Shown here: positions 1 through 7,199 of the stretch, piece by piece | How the letters are laid out: every line of letters begins with the position of its first letter | How positions within the stretch are numbered: the stretch's first letter is position 1 | Origin: JBHGBM01 sp041946965 | GTDB taxonomy: Bacteria > Acidobacteriota > Terriglobia > Bryobacterales > Bryobacteraceae | NCBI GenBank assembly: GCA_041946965.1 | Contig: JBHGBM010000002.1 | Coordinates: 103,008-167,007, forward strand | Length of the DNA stretch: 64,000 nt | Reading direction: 5' to 3' | The notes under the pieces: generated by a model | Database searches by the model: none | What the model saw: only the letters and a program-made list of their open reading frames with translations | Told to the model about the DNA's origin: nothing | Position numbers and translations under genes: made by a program

Positions 1-1
1 C

Positions 2-205
2 CTGTTCGTCAACCAACTCCGCGAGCGCAAGGTAACGGTCGGCGATCCCGAGACCACGGCGGGGGGCAGCGCGCTCAAACTGCACGCCGCCGTGCGCCTG
101 GAACTGCGCGCCGTGCGCGCCGCGGGAACGCTCCGGGTGCGCGCCCGCGTGGTGAAGAACAGCCTCGCTCCGGCCTTCCGCGCCGCCGAGTTGGAGATCG
201 TCTGA
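2..205 (+). CDS. recA: RecA-type recombinase, 3' end only, lacking the C-terminal domain
   Basis: The window starts inside this gene; 67 codons and a TGA stop are visible. The peptide follows the end of the RecA ATPase core: FVNQLRER matches the strand before loop L2 (usually FINQLREK), then VGDPETTAGGSALKLHAAVR matches the L2 loop and the following strand (usually GNPETTTGGNALKFYASVR), and RVVKNSLAPAFRAAELEIV matches the last core strand. Ordinary RecA continues about 80 residues beyond this point into a C-terminal DNA-gating domain; here the stop comes directly after ELEIV, and no continuation of that domain was seen downstream. The segment normally containing KIGVMFGNP is also shortened. 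This is either a divergent short RecA or a second RecA paralogue. Its N-terminal part is outside the window, so the Walker motifs cannot be checked. Confidence 0.8.
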   Translation: MFVNQLRERKVTVGDPETTAGGSALKLHAAVRLELRAVRAAGTLRVRARVVKNSLAPAFRAAELEIV

Positions 206-220
206 GCGCCCTCACGCCTG

Positions 221-286
221 AAAAGCCCTAAAAAAAGGCATTCCGGCGTACCTCCATGCAAAAAATGGCGTTTTTTCGGGCTTTTT
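221..286 (+). terminator. Long imperfect inverted repeat, probable terminator after the recA-like gene
   Basis: The left arm 221-235 (AAAAGCCC, T, then a run of A) pairs with the right arm 271-285 (a run of T, C, then GGGCTTTT). This gives about 15 paired bases with one mismatch and a loop of about 35 bases. The right arm ends in a run of five T. The stem begins 15 bases after the recA-like stop codon. The A/T-rich arms make it usable from either strand; the long loop makes it weaker than a classic terminator. Confidence 0.45.
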
Positions 287-300
287 CCGCGTGTTTTCTC

Positions 301-330
301 TTTACTTCGGATTCGCCGTTCCCTTATCAT
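301..330 (+). promoter_or_regulatory. Candidate sigma-70-type promoter for the HU gene
   Basis: TTTACT at 301-306 (4 of 6 to TTGACA) and TATCAT at 325-330 (5 of 6 to TATAAT) are separated by 18 bases. The site would give an untranslated leader of about 125 bases before the HU start at 465. The rest of the 206-464 gap shows nothing else recognisable. Confidence 0.3.
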
Positions 331-464
331 TGAAACGATCAACGCAGGGCATCGCGTGACGATGTTGTGCGTCAACCTTGTTCGATGGTGATGTGGTGTT
401 TGCGCAGGTTCGGCGTTGCCGGCCTGCGGGAGATTGTGCAAGACGGGAGAATCAAAGGAGACGT

Positions 465-767
465 ATGGCGAATCAGAGAATGACGCAGACTCAGTTGGTC
501 AGGGCGCTGGCCGAAAGCTGCGAAATCAACAACAAGACCGCGCGCCAGGCGCTGGAGTGCCTCGCCAGCCTGGCGATCAACGAAGTGAAGAAGAACGGGG
601 TATTCGTGCTGCCCGGCTTGGGGCGGTTGGTCCGCGTGGAGCGGAAAGCGCGCACGGGGCGCAACCCGGCCACCGGCGAGAGCATCAAGATCCCGGCCAA
701 GAAGGTGGTTAAGTTCCGCGTGGCGAAGGCCGCCAAGGACGCGATCGTACCCCCCAAGAAGAAGTAA
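465..767 (+). CDS. HU/IHF-family DNA-binding protein
   Basis: A 100-residue histone-like nucleoid protein that bends DNA as a dimer. The N-terminal helical part (about residues 6-45) is followed by the beta-arm signature, with GLGRLVRVERKARTGRNPAT and then GESIKIPAKKVVKFR at about residues 56-92. The RxGRNPxTGE motif at the tip of the DNA-inserting arm is intact. The tail PPKKK is lysine-rich. The start at 465 was chosen because AAAGGAG lies 454-460, at good spacing, and because HU proteins start just before this helix; an in-frame upstream extension to 378 would add residues with no family match. A strong terminator follows directly, so the gene is probably monocistronic. Confidence 0.93.
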   Translation: MANQRMTQTQLVRALAESCEINNKTARQALECLASLAINEVKKNGVFVLPGLGRLVRVERKARTGRNPATGESIKIPAKKVVKFRVAKAAKDAIVPPKKK

Positions 768-790
768 CGGCCTCCGCAAGGGAAGCCAAC

Positions 791-822
791 GCCCGCCGGG
801 TGAAAGGTCCGGCGGGCTTTTT
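791..822 (+). terminator. Rho-independent terminator after the HU gene
   Basis: GCCCGCCGG (791-799) pairs perfectly with CCGGCGGGC (809-817) around a 9-base loop and is followed by TTTTTCTTTT. It lies 24 bases after the HU stop codon. Confidence 0.9.
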
Positions 823-841
823 CTTTTCGACGCAAATGAAA

Positions 842-877
842 ACCCCGCGGGCCCATGCGGCCGGCGGGGTCTTATTT
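842..877 (-). terminator. Probable bidirectional terminator between the HU gene and the tatA-like gene
   Basis: ACCCCGC (842-848) pairs with GCGGGGT (864-870). On the plus strand CTTATTTT follows; on the minus strand TTTTCATTT follows. It lies downstream of the leftward deoC-lysA-tatA operon, so it probably ends that transcript. Confidence 0.55.
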
Positions 878-940
878 TCCGGTTAATCTCCGAAGCCGAG
901 ATGAGATGACACCGCTCAAGGTGCGGGCGGTAGTCGAAGC

Positions 941-1111
941 CTATGCCTGCTTCTTCTCTTCGACCTTCTCTTCATCGCCCTTCAAGGCATGCTTGAAGTT
1001 GCGGATCCCTTCACCTAAACCTTTCGCTACTTCCGGAATCTTCTTGCCGCCGAACAGCAGCACCGCAACTCCAAGAATCACGAGAAGCTCAGGCAAGCCA
1101 ATGGACCTCAT
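941..1111 (-). CDS. tatA: Sec-independent translocase protein, TatA/E type
   Basis: A 56-residue protein with the TatA plan: a short hydrophobic N-terminal helix (residues 4-20, LPELLVILGVAVLLF), the hinge motif FGGKKIPE, an amphipathic helix (VAKGLGEGIRNFKHALKG) and a charged lysine/glutamate tail. TatA oligomers form the pore that exports folded proteins carrying twin-arginine signals. Several proteins in this window carry such signals (20316-22931, 33565-35190 and the three isomerase-like proteins). GGAGG lies about six bases upstream of the ATG at 1111. It is the last gene of a leftward cluster, 45 bases after lysA. No tatB or tatC is present. TatA and TatE cannot be told apart from sequence alone. 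Confidence 0.9.
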   Translation of the reverse strand: MRSIGLPELLVILGVAVLLFGGKKIPEVAKGLGEGIRNFKHALKGDEEKVEEKKQA

Positions 1112-1156
1112 GCGGCCTCCTTATTGAGATACTACCGTATTGTAGCAAATCGGCGC

Positions 1157-2404
1157 CTAAACCGTCTCCCCCCGCACGAGGTCCTCATAGTTTTCCCGGG
1201 CGCGAATCACGCGGAACGAGCCGCCCTCGACCAGGACTTCCGGCGGGCGCGGGCGGGAATTGTAGTTGGACGCCTGCACGAATCCGTAGGCGCCGGCGGT
1301 GCACACCGCCAGGAAATCGCCCGGAGCGGCGTTGGCGAGCTTGCGCTCCCGCGCCAGGAAATCGCCGGTTTCGCACACCGGCCCCACCACGTCGGCGATC
1401 ATGGCGGGACGGTCGTTGCGGCGCACCGGCACGATCTCGTGATGCGACTGGTAAAGAGAGGGGCGGATCAGGTCGTTCATGGCCGCGTCCACCACCACGA
1501 ATTCCTTGCGCGGCGTGCGCTTGCGGTAGAGCACGCGCGTGAGCATCACCCCGGCGGTGCCCACGATGGAGCGGCCCGGCTCCAGCATCAGCGCGAACCC
1601 GCTGTCCTCGACCCGCGCCCGGATCTCCGCGATGAAGCCGCGGATCTGCGGCGCGTCCTCTCCGGTGCGGTACGGCACCCCCAGACCGCCGCCCAGATCG
1701 ACATGGCGGACGGGATGGCCCGCAGTGCGCAGCCGTCCGGCGAGTTCCAGGATCTTCTCCAGCGCCGCCAGAAACGGCTGCACCTCCAGGATCTGCGAGC
1801 CGATGTGACAGCTCACGCCCATGGTTTCGAGATTGCGCAACTGCCGCGCGCGTTCGTAAACCTGCTCCGCCTCGGCGATGTCGATGCCGAACTTGTGCTC
1901 GCTCAGGCCGGTGGAGATGTAGGGGTGCGTGGCCGCATCCACGTCCGGGTTCACGCGCACCGCGACTCCGGCTTTCACCCCCCGCCGTCCGGCCAGTGCG
2001 TCAATCAGCGCCAACTCGGTGTCCGACTCGCAGTTGAAGGTGTGAATGCCGCTGGCCAGCGCGAAATCCACCTCTTCGGCGGTCTTTCCCACACCGGAGT
2101 AGACCACCCTGCGCGGGTCGCCGCCCGCGCGCAGCACGCGGAACAACTCCCCCCCGGAGACGATGTCGAACCCCGCGCCCGCATTCGCCAGCAGCTTGAG
2201 AATGGCCAGGTTCGAGTTCGCCTTCACGGCGTAGCAGATGGTGTGATCCAGGCCCGCCAGCGCTTCGTCGTAAGCGTGAAAGCTCTCCAGAATGGAGGCG
2301 GAAGAGTACACGTAGCACGGCGTCCCGGTGCGGCGCGCAATGTCCGCCAGGGGTACGCGCTCGCAGTAAAGATCGTCGCCGTCGTAACAGAACATGGGAT
2401 TCAT
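1157..2404 (-). CDS. lysA: Diaminopimelate decarboxylase
   Basis: This PLP-dependent enzyme makes L-lysine from meso-diaminopimelate, the last step of lysine synthesis. The protein has 415 residues, the normal length. Visible motifs are the PLP-lysine site CYAVKANSNL (K61), HIGSQ, the phosphate-binding GGGLG, EPGRSIVG, the active-site CETGDFLARER and AGAYGF near the C-terminus. The start at 2404 gives a normal N-terminus (MNPMFCYDGDDLY); a longer in-frame extension to 2788 runs inside the upstream phosphatase gene and was rejected. It lies 14 bases downstream of the PP2C gene, so the two are probably co-transcribed, although their functions are unrelated. Confidence 0.95.
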   Translation of the reverse strand: MNPMFCYDGDDLYCERVPLADIARRTGTPCYVYSSASILESFHAYDEALAGLDHTICYAVKANSNLAILKLLANAGAGFDIVSGGELFRVLRAGGDPRRVVYSGVGKTAEEVDFALASGIHTFNCESDTELALIDALAGRRGVKAGVAVRVNPDVDAATHPYISTGLSEHKFGIDIAEAEQVYERARQLRNLETMGVSCHIGSQILEVQPFLAALEKILELAGRLRTAGHPVRHVDLGGGLGVPYRTGEDAPQIRGFIAEIRARVEDSGFALMLEPGRSIVGTAGVMLTRVLYRKRTPRKEFVVVDAAMNDLIRPSLYQSHHEIVPVRRNDRPAMIADVVGPVCETGDFLARERKLANAAPGDFLAVCTAGAYGFVQASNYNSRPRPPEVLVEGGSFRVIRARENYEDLVRGETV

Positions 2405-2418
2405 CGGAAACCGCGCCC

Positions 2419-4164
2419 TTACCTCACCTTTAACACCAGCAGAGTCTGATCGTCGAACAGCGCGGTGGAAAAGCGGTCCAGCTCCGCGAAGATGGCATCC
2501 ACGAGTCCCCGCGCGGAGAGATTGCAGCTCTCGCGCACCACGCCCGCCAGCCGCGAGCGGCCGAACTCGTGGCCGTCGGGAGAAAGGTGATCCGTGACGC
2601 CGTCGGAATAGAGCACCACCACGTCGCCCGGCTGCGCCTGGAAGAACACTTCTTCGTACTCGCGGTTCTCCAGCAGCCCGAGCGGCACGCCCTCGGCGCG
2701 CAGCCTGATCAGCTCTCCGCCGCGACAGATCATGGGCGGAATGGCGCCCGCGTTGGCGATGGTGAACTCCCGCGAGTGGTGGTGCCACAGCATCAGCAGC
2801 AGGGTGACGTAGCGCGCCTCCACCTTGCGCTCCAGCAGCACGTCGTTCATGGAACGCATCAGCTCGGCAGGATTGCGGTGCCGGGGCGCGAGCGATCGCA
2901 GCAGCCCGTCCACCAGCGCGCCGTAAAGCGCCGCCGCGGCGCCCTTCCCGCTAACGTCGCCGAAGGCCAGCAGCGCGTGATGGTCCATGTGCTTGAAGAA
3001 GTCGTACAGATCGCCGCTGATCTCGCGCGCGGGACGGTAGCCGGAGGCGATCTCCAGCCCTTCGATTTCGGGCCAGCGCGCCGGCACCAGCAGGCGCTGC
3101 ACCTCGCGCGCGGCGGCCAGATCCTCCTCCATGCGGCGCTCGCGCAGGGCAAGCTGCTCGTAGAGCCGTGCGTTCTCCACCGAGCTCGCGATCTGCGGAG
3201 CCAGCATGCCCAGCGTGCGCGCGTGGTCCTCGGTGAAATAGTCCAGCCGGTCGCTTTCCAGGTCCATCACGCCCACCACCCGGTCTTGCGCGATCAGCGG
3301 CACCGCAACCTCCGACCGGATATCTGGGTGCGAGGCGATGTAGCGCGGGTCGGCGAGCGTATCGTTCACCCGCACCGTGGCACGCGATTCCGCCGCAGCC
3401 CCCGTGAGGCCCTTCCCCAGCGGGACGTTGTCGATGTTTACCCGCTGGTCGTAGCGGATGCTGAAACGGTGCCTCAGCACGCGCGCCTCTTCGTCCACCA
3501 GCAGGATGCTGAACGCGTCGTAGTTGATCAGCGCCCGCACCGTGCTGGCGATTTTGCCGAGCAGCGCATCCAGTTGCAGCGTGGACGAGAACTCCTGCGA
3601 AGCGCTCGCCAGCATGCGCAGCGTGCGGTTCTGCCGCTCCACGCGGCGGTACAGCCGGGCGTTGTCGATGGCGAAGGCGACGCGGGTGGCGATCAGGCTC
3701 AGCAGCGACCGGTCGTATTTCGTGAACGCCGCCGCGCGCGTGGATTGCAGGTCGATGACCCCCACCAGCTTCTGCCGCACCAGCATGGGTACGGAGAGTT
3801 CCGAGCGCACCGCGTCCACCGAGCGCAGGTAGCGCGGATCGGAACGCACATCCGGAACCAGGATGGCTTCGCGCGACGCGGCGGCCGCGCCCGTGATCCC
3901 CTCGCCGGCCTTCACCACCATGTTCCGCACCACTTCCTCGCGGTGACCGATGGCGTAGCGGATGCGCAGGTCCTGCCGTTTCTCGCTGTAAAGCAGGATC
4001 GCGAACAGCTCACAGTGGATCACGCGCCGAATCACTTCCGCGACCTTCGGCAGCACCCAGTCGAGATCCAGCGACTCCTGCGTGACGGCGGAGACCTCCA
4101 GCAGGAAATCGAGCAGTTCGCTGCGCTCGCGAAAACGGACGCCGGCTTTTCGAGCGGCCTGCAT
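2419..4164 (-). CDS. GAF-GAF-SpoIIE-type (PP2C) serine phosphatase
   Basis: A 581-residue cytoplasmic signalling protein. Two GAF sensor domains occupy about residues 35-165 and 200-345; both contain the paired pattern (GEGITGAAAASRE..DVRSDPRY and GKGLTGAAAESRA..DTLADPRY). A SpoIIE/RsbU-type PP2C phosphatase follows at about 375-581. The phosphatase keeps the metal-binding acidic motifs SGDLYDFF, FGDVSGKG, LYSDGVTD and FDDQTLLVL. Such proteins dephosphorylate STAS anti-anti-sigma factors in partner-switching pathways. An RsbW-like kinase fused to a receiver lies 1.2 kb away at 5371-6225 and could belong to the same pathway (inference); no STAS protein was found in the window. The gene lies 19 bases after deoC and 14 bases before lysA. 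Confidence 0.92.
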   Translation of the reverse strand: MQAARKAGVRFRERSELLDFLLEVSAVTQESLDLDWVLPKVAEVIRRVIHCELFAILLYSEKRQDLRIRYAIGHREEVVRNMVVKAGEGITGAAAASREAILVPDVRSDPRYLRSVDAVRSELSVPMLVRQKLVGVIDLQSTRAAAFTKYDRSLLSLIATRVAFAIDNARLYRRVERQNRTLRMLASASQEFSSTLQLDALLGKIASTVRALINYDAFSILLVDEEARVLRHRFSIRYDQRVNIDNVPLGKGLTGAAAESRATVRVNDTLADPRYIASHPDIRSEVAVPLIAQDRVVGVMDLESDRLDYFTEDHARTLGMLAPQIASSVENARLYEQLALRERRMEEDLAAAREVQRLLVPARWPEIEGLEIASGYRPAREISGDLYDFFKHMDHHALLAFGDVSGKGAAAALYGALVDGLLRSLAPRHRNPAELMRSMNDVLLERKVEARYVTLLLMLWHHHSREFTIANAGAIPPMICRGGELIRLRAEGVPLGLLENREYEEVFFQAQPGDVVVLYSDGVTDHLSPDGHEFGRSRLAGVVRESCNLSARGLVDAIFAELDRFSTALFDDQTLLVLKVR

Positions 4165-4183
4165 GGTAACTACCAGGATACCC

Positions 4184-4849
4184 TCAGGCGCGGCAGGATT
4201 CGACGATCTTGAGGCCGGCGCTGGCGCCGATGCGCGTGGCGCCCGCCGCCACCATGCTCTCGAGGTCTTCGAGCGTGCGGATGCCGCCCGCGGCCTTCAC
4301 GCCCATCGCGGGGCCCACCGCGTGCCGCATGAGAGCCACGTCCTGCACCGTGGCGCCGCCTGGCCCAAACCCCGTGGAGGTCTTGACGAACTCCGCCCCC
4401 GCCTCCTTGGCGAGCAGGCAGGCCGCAATCTTCTCATCGTCCCTCAGCAGCGCCGTCTCGATGATCGCCTTGACGATGGCGCCGGCCGCGTGGGCGGCCC
4501 GCACCACCTCGTGGATGTCGGCCCGCACCGCGGCATGATCGCCGGAGCGCAGCGCGCCCAGGTTGATCACCATGTCGATCTCGCGCGCTCCGGCGCGAAC
4601 CGCCGCGGCGGTTTCAGCGGCCTTCGCCTCCGTGCTGGTGGCCCCCAGCGGAAAACCCGCCACCGTCGAGACCTTCACCGGCGAACCGGTCAGCTCCGCC
4701 ACCGCCAGGGGAACCCAATACGGGTTGAGACACACGCTCGCAAAGCCGTATTGGCGGGCTTCCGCGCACAGCCGCACGATATCGCCGCGCGTGGCTTCGG
4801 GCTTGAGAAGAGTGTGGTCGATCAGTGCAGCGATTTCCGCGCGAGTCAT
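4184..4849 (-). CDS. deoC: Deoxyribose-phosphate aldolase
   Basis: This class I aldolase splits 2-deoxyribose 5-phosphate into glyceraldehyde 3-phosphate and acetaldehyde in deoxynucleoside breakdown. The protein has 221 residues, typical of the short bacterial/archaeal group. Visible motifs are LIDHTLLKP at the N-terminus, REIDMVINLGAL (catalytic aspartate), AEFVKTSTGF (Schiff-base lysine) and GVKAAGGIRT (second lysine). The start at 4849 (MTRAEIAALIDHTLL) fits the family; the in-frame extension to 5482 runs through the divergent intergenic region and opposite genes. It is the first gene of the leftward cluster deoC-phosphatase-lysA-tatA. Confidence 0.95.
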   Translation of the reverse strand: MTRAEIAALIDHTLLKPEATRGDIVRLCAEARQYGFASVCLNPYWVPLAVAELTGSPVKVSTVAGFPLGATSTEAKAAETAAAVRAGAREIDMVINLGALRSGDHAAVRADIHEVVRAAHAAGAIVKAIIETALLRDDEKIAACLLAKEAGAEFVKTSTGFGPGGATVQDVALMRHAVGPAMGVKAAGGIRTLEDLESMVAAGATRIGASAGLKIVESCRA

Positions 4850-4918
4850 TTTCGGCGCCGCCGTTGGAAGGCCTATGCTACCACGCGTGCAATAAACCAC
4901 CAACGGAAACCGCTTGTT

Positions 4919-4956
4919 GGGCGGCACACGAAAGATCGGGCGAGTCTGTGCCGCCC
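4919..4956. promoter_or_regulatory. 10-bp inverted repeat in the deoC/YtxH divergent gap
   Basis: GGGCGGCACA (4919-4928) and TGTGCCGCCC (4947-4956) are a perfect inverted repeat with an 18-base spacer, placed between the divergent starts at 4849 and 5015. The spacing suits either an operator for a dimeric regulator bound on one DNA face or an RNA hairpin. A second weaker pair, CCGTTGG (4861-4867) and CCAACGG (4900-4906), lies closer to deoC. Confidence 0.35.
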
Positions 4957-5014
4957 GGCACTGTGGAAAAACGGGCGCGGGCAAACGCTTGAGTAGAATT
5001 GACGTAGAGGAGAT

Positions 5015-5311
5015 ATGGAGCCCATGCGCAACACCGGGACCGAGGGGCATCGCAAGACCTGGATGTGGATTGGAATCGCGGCCGGCGCGGCCGCCGGCGT
5101 CATCTTCGCCGTGAAGCGCCGCGCCAGACCCCATGATCGCTGGTCCGAAGCCAAGAGCATCACCCGCAGAGTGGCGGACCACTCCGGCGACCTTGCCGGG
5201 CGGGGCAAGGAGATCATCAACCGGGTGCAGTCCATTTACGAGGAGGGCCGCAAAGTCGTTGACGACGCCGTGGAACTCTGGGAGCACGGCCGCAAGCTGG
5301 TAAGGGCCTGA
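5015..5311 (+). CDS. YtxH-like small membrane protein
   Basis: A 98-residue protein with one membrane segment (about residues 17-33, WMWIGIAAGAAAGVIFAV) followed by a basic stop-transfer KRRAR and a charged, probably helical tail ending in EGRKVVDDAVELWEHGRKL. This matches the plan of the YtxH/gas-vesicle-like small membrane proteins. The tail closely resembles that of 8753-9007 (RALVDDAADLFERGRKLARG), so the two are paralogues. Two starts are possible: 5015 and 5024. AGAGGAG at 5006-5012 is very close to the first but about 11 bases from the second, so 5024 may be the true start. No function is known; proteins of this type are often linked to envelope stress. Confidence 0.75.
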   Translation: MEPMRNTGTEGHRKTWMWIGIAAGAAAGVIFAVKRRARPHDRWSEAKSITRRVADHSGDLAGRGKEIINRVQSIYEEGRKVVDDAVELWEHGRKLVRA

Positions 5312-5370
5312 ATCCCGCCCGCCAGTTCCACCACCCACACCTCCGTCCGGCGCTGTAAGATGTTGGACGG

Positions 5371-6225
5371 ATGGCGAAGATCCTGATCGTCGATCCGGAG
5401 ACTGCCGTGCAGGACGGACTGGCTGCCGCTTTCGCCGCCTGCGGCTGGCAGACCGAGCTGGTCTCGGACGCGCAGGAAGCATTGGCGCTGCTGGAAATCC
5501 GGACCTTTGACGTCATCGTGGCGGACCCGTGCGCCGGCGACGAGGCCTGCGCCACCCGCGGCGACGGGTGCGAATGGCTGCGGCGCGTCCGCGCCTTGCG
5601 CCCCGAGGCCAAGGTGCTGGTCATGACCGCGCGGCACACGCCGGCCAACGTCATCTGCGCCCTCCGCGAACAGGCGTACAGCTATTTCAGCAAGCCCTGC
5701 GCGCCCCGCGCCGTGGCCGAGATGGTCGCCTCCTCCCTTTCCGCCGGAGCCGGAGAAGGCGACCTGGAGGTGATTTCCTCCCTCCCGAACTGGCTCACCT
5801 TGCTGGTGCGCTGCAAACCGGACACCGCCGACCGGCTGGTGCAGTTCCTGCGCGAGATCAAGGTGGACATCCCCGCCGAACAGCGCGACGACATCGCGTC
5901 GGCGCTCCGCGAACTCCTGCTGAACGCCATCGAGCATGGTTGCTCCTCGGATCCGGCCAAGTGCATACGGGTCTCCTATATCCGCACCGCCCGCGCCGCC
6001 GTCTACCACATACAGGATCCCGGACCGGGCTTCTCTTTCGAACACCTGGAGCACACCGCGCTTGGGAACCCGAACGAGGACCCCGTGCGCCACCTGGAGG
6101 TGCGCGCCGGCAAGGGCGTGCGCCCCGGCGGATTCGGCATCCTGCTCACACGCCACCTCGTCGACGAGCTGTTTTATAACGAGAAGGGGAATGAAGTGCT
6201 GTTCGTGAAGTATTTACGCGCGTAA
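5371..6225 (+). CDS. Response-regulator receiver fused to an RsbW-type anti-sigma kinase domain
   Basis: A 284-residue cytoplasmic protein. Residues 1-120 form a CheY-like receiver: ILIVDPE carries the acidic pocket, VIVADP the probable phospho-acceptor aspartate, VMTAR the switch threonine and YFSKP the conserved lysine. Residues about 135-284 form a GHKL ATPase of the RsbW/SpoIIAB type, with an N box (ALRELLLNAIEHGC), a G1 box (DPGPGFSFEHL) and a G2 box (GGFGILLTRHLVDE). The expected role is phosphorylation-controlled binding of a sigma factor or STAS partner. There is no output DNA-binding domain. A possible PP2C partner is encoded at 2419-4164 and an ECF sigma gene follows at 6383. The start at 5371 begins exactly at the receiver's first strand. 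Confidence 0.88.
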   Translation: MAKILIVDPETAVQDGLAAAFAACGWQTELVSDAQEALALLEIRTFDVIVADPCAGDEACATRGDGCEWLRRVRALRPEAKVLVMTARHTPANVICALREQAYSYFSKPCAPRAVAEMVASSLSAGAGEGDLEVISSLPNWLTLLVRCKPDTADRLVQFLREIKVDIPAEQRDDIASALRELLLNAIEHGCSSDPAKCIRVSYIRTARAAVYHIQDPGPGFSFEHLEHTALGNPNEDPVRHLEVRAGKGVRPGGFGILLTRHLVDELFYNEKGNEVLFVKYLRA

Positions 6226-6253
6226 CAGGAACCGGCTCAGCCGGTTCCTGTTA
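6223..6253 (+). terminator. Perfect 31-base palindrome overlapping the stop codon
   Basis: TAACAGGAACCGGCT and AGCCGGTTCCTGTTA are perfect inverted copies separated by one base, and the left arm begins with the TAA stop of the receiver/kinase gene. As RNA this forms a very stable hairpin of 14 pairs. No T-run follows, so it is not a standard Rho-independent terminator; it could block 3' decay or pause transcription. Its perfect symmetry also leaves a protein-binding site possible. Confidence 0.5.
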
Positions 6254-6382
6254 CGGGGCCGCGTCGTTCGGATTTGACCCTGTATTGGTAACTTCCTGGT
6301 CCCCTTCGCATCGGGGCAGAAACTACTATAGCACGCCCGCCGCCCAAAAATCCTGTGATATTATTTCCCCGAAGGCGGAGAG

Positions 6383-6973
6383 TTGCACTTCTTCGATTTT
6401 ACCCTGGAATATATCCAGCGGCTCCGCGACGGGGATCCGGATATCGAGCAGCATTTCTGCCGGTATTTCGGTGATTTGCTTTCTCTGAAATTGCAGTCCC
6501 GCTTGCGTCTGCCGTCCGCGGTCGAGGATATCCGGCAGGAAACGCTGCTCCGGGTTCTGGAGATTCTGCGTCAAAAAGGCGGCATTCAACATCCGGAACG
6601 TTTCGGAGCGTTTGTAAATTCCGTCTGCAATAACGTCCTGATGGAATACCGGCGTTCCCAGAACCGCATGGAACAGGCCGAACCGGAGGAGGCGGCCGAT
6701 CCCCAGGCCGGTCCGGACCTGCCGCTGGTGGAAGAGGATTTGAAGCGGGGCATCCTGCGCGCCCTGGAAGCCCTTCCGCCGCGCCACCGCGATCTGCTGC
6801 GCTGCGTGTTCCTGGAGGAAACCGGCAAGGAAGAGGTATGCCGGCGCTACGGCGTCGATCCCGCTTACCTGCGCGTTCTGTTGCACCGCGCCAAGGCCCA
6901 TTTCCGCGCCGCGTACCTGCGCCGCGGCCGCGGCTCCCGCTTGAAATCGCATGGATCACGAATCGGCCATTGA
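6383..6973 (+). CDS. ECF-subfamily RNA polymerase sigma factor
   Basis: A 196-residue protein with sigma region 2 at about residues 10-95 (EDIRQETLLRVLEIL..FVNSVCNNVLMEYRR) and region 4 at about 125-180 (ALPPRHRDLLRCVF..VCRRYGVDPAYLRVLLHRAK, a helix-turn-helix). Such factors direct RNA polymerase to stress or envelope promoters and are held by a linked anti-sigma factor. The start is TTG at 6383, preceded by GGCGGAG; no ATG in frame gives a complete region 2. Its 3' end overlaps the next gene, an anti-sigma-like zinc-finger protein, by 23 bases, which suggests translational coupling. A GGTAAC at 6285-6290 vaguely resembles an ECF -35 element, so autoregulation is possible but unproven. Confidence 0.9.
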   Translation: MHFFDFTLEYIQRLRDGDPDIEQHFCRYFGDLLSLKLQSRLRLPSAVEDIRQETLLRVLEILRQKGGIQHPERFGAFVNSVCNNVLMEYRRSQNRMEQAEPEEAADPQAGPDLPLVEEDLKRGILRALEALPPRHRDLLRCVFLEETGKEEVCRRYGVDPAYLRVLLHRAKAHFRAAYLRRGRGSRLKSHGSRIGH

Positions 6974-7199
6974 ACTCCGCGCCGCCGAACGCTGCCGCGC
7001 CGGCGAACTCAGCCCCGCCGGGCGCGACGCCTTCGAGGAGCGCTTCTTCTCCTGCCCGAAATGCGCCGAAGCCGTGCGGTTCGAGCTTGCCTTCGCCGCC
7101 AACGCGCGCGCCGCAGTACGCGAACAGGAGCAGCACGGTGGCGGGCGGCTTCACAGTCTCTCCGCCACCGCCTTGGCCTGCATGAACAGCAGCAGGTAA
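6951..7199 (+). CDS. Short zf-HC2-like (anti-sigma type) protein, probably truncated
   Basis: An 82-residue protein starting inside the end of the ECF sigma gene. Residues 1-45 resemble the zinc-finger head of acidobacterial anti-sigma factors: MDHESAIELRAAERCRAGEL, then RDAFEERFFSCPKCAEAVRF. The CxxC pair is present (CPKC), but the histidine usually two or three residues before it is replaced by arginine, so zinc binding is doubtful. The usual membrane segment and periplasmic domain are absent. The last 49 bases (7151-7199) are antisense to the end of the aldehyde dehydrogenase gene, and that peptide part looks unselected. The gene probably lost its 3' part when the neighbouring region was joined. 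Confidence 0.6.
   Translation: MDHESAIELRAAERCRAGELSPAGRDAFEERFFSCPKCAEAVRFELAFAANARAAVREQEQHGGGRLHSLSATALACMNSSR

Noticed and set aside
855..1127. A 90-codon plus-strand frame over tatA
   Set aside because: The minus strand encodes a clear TatA with its own ribosome-binding site; the plus-strand peptide has no match.
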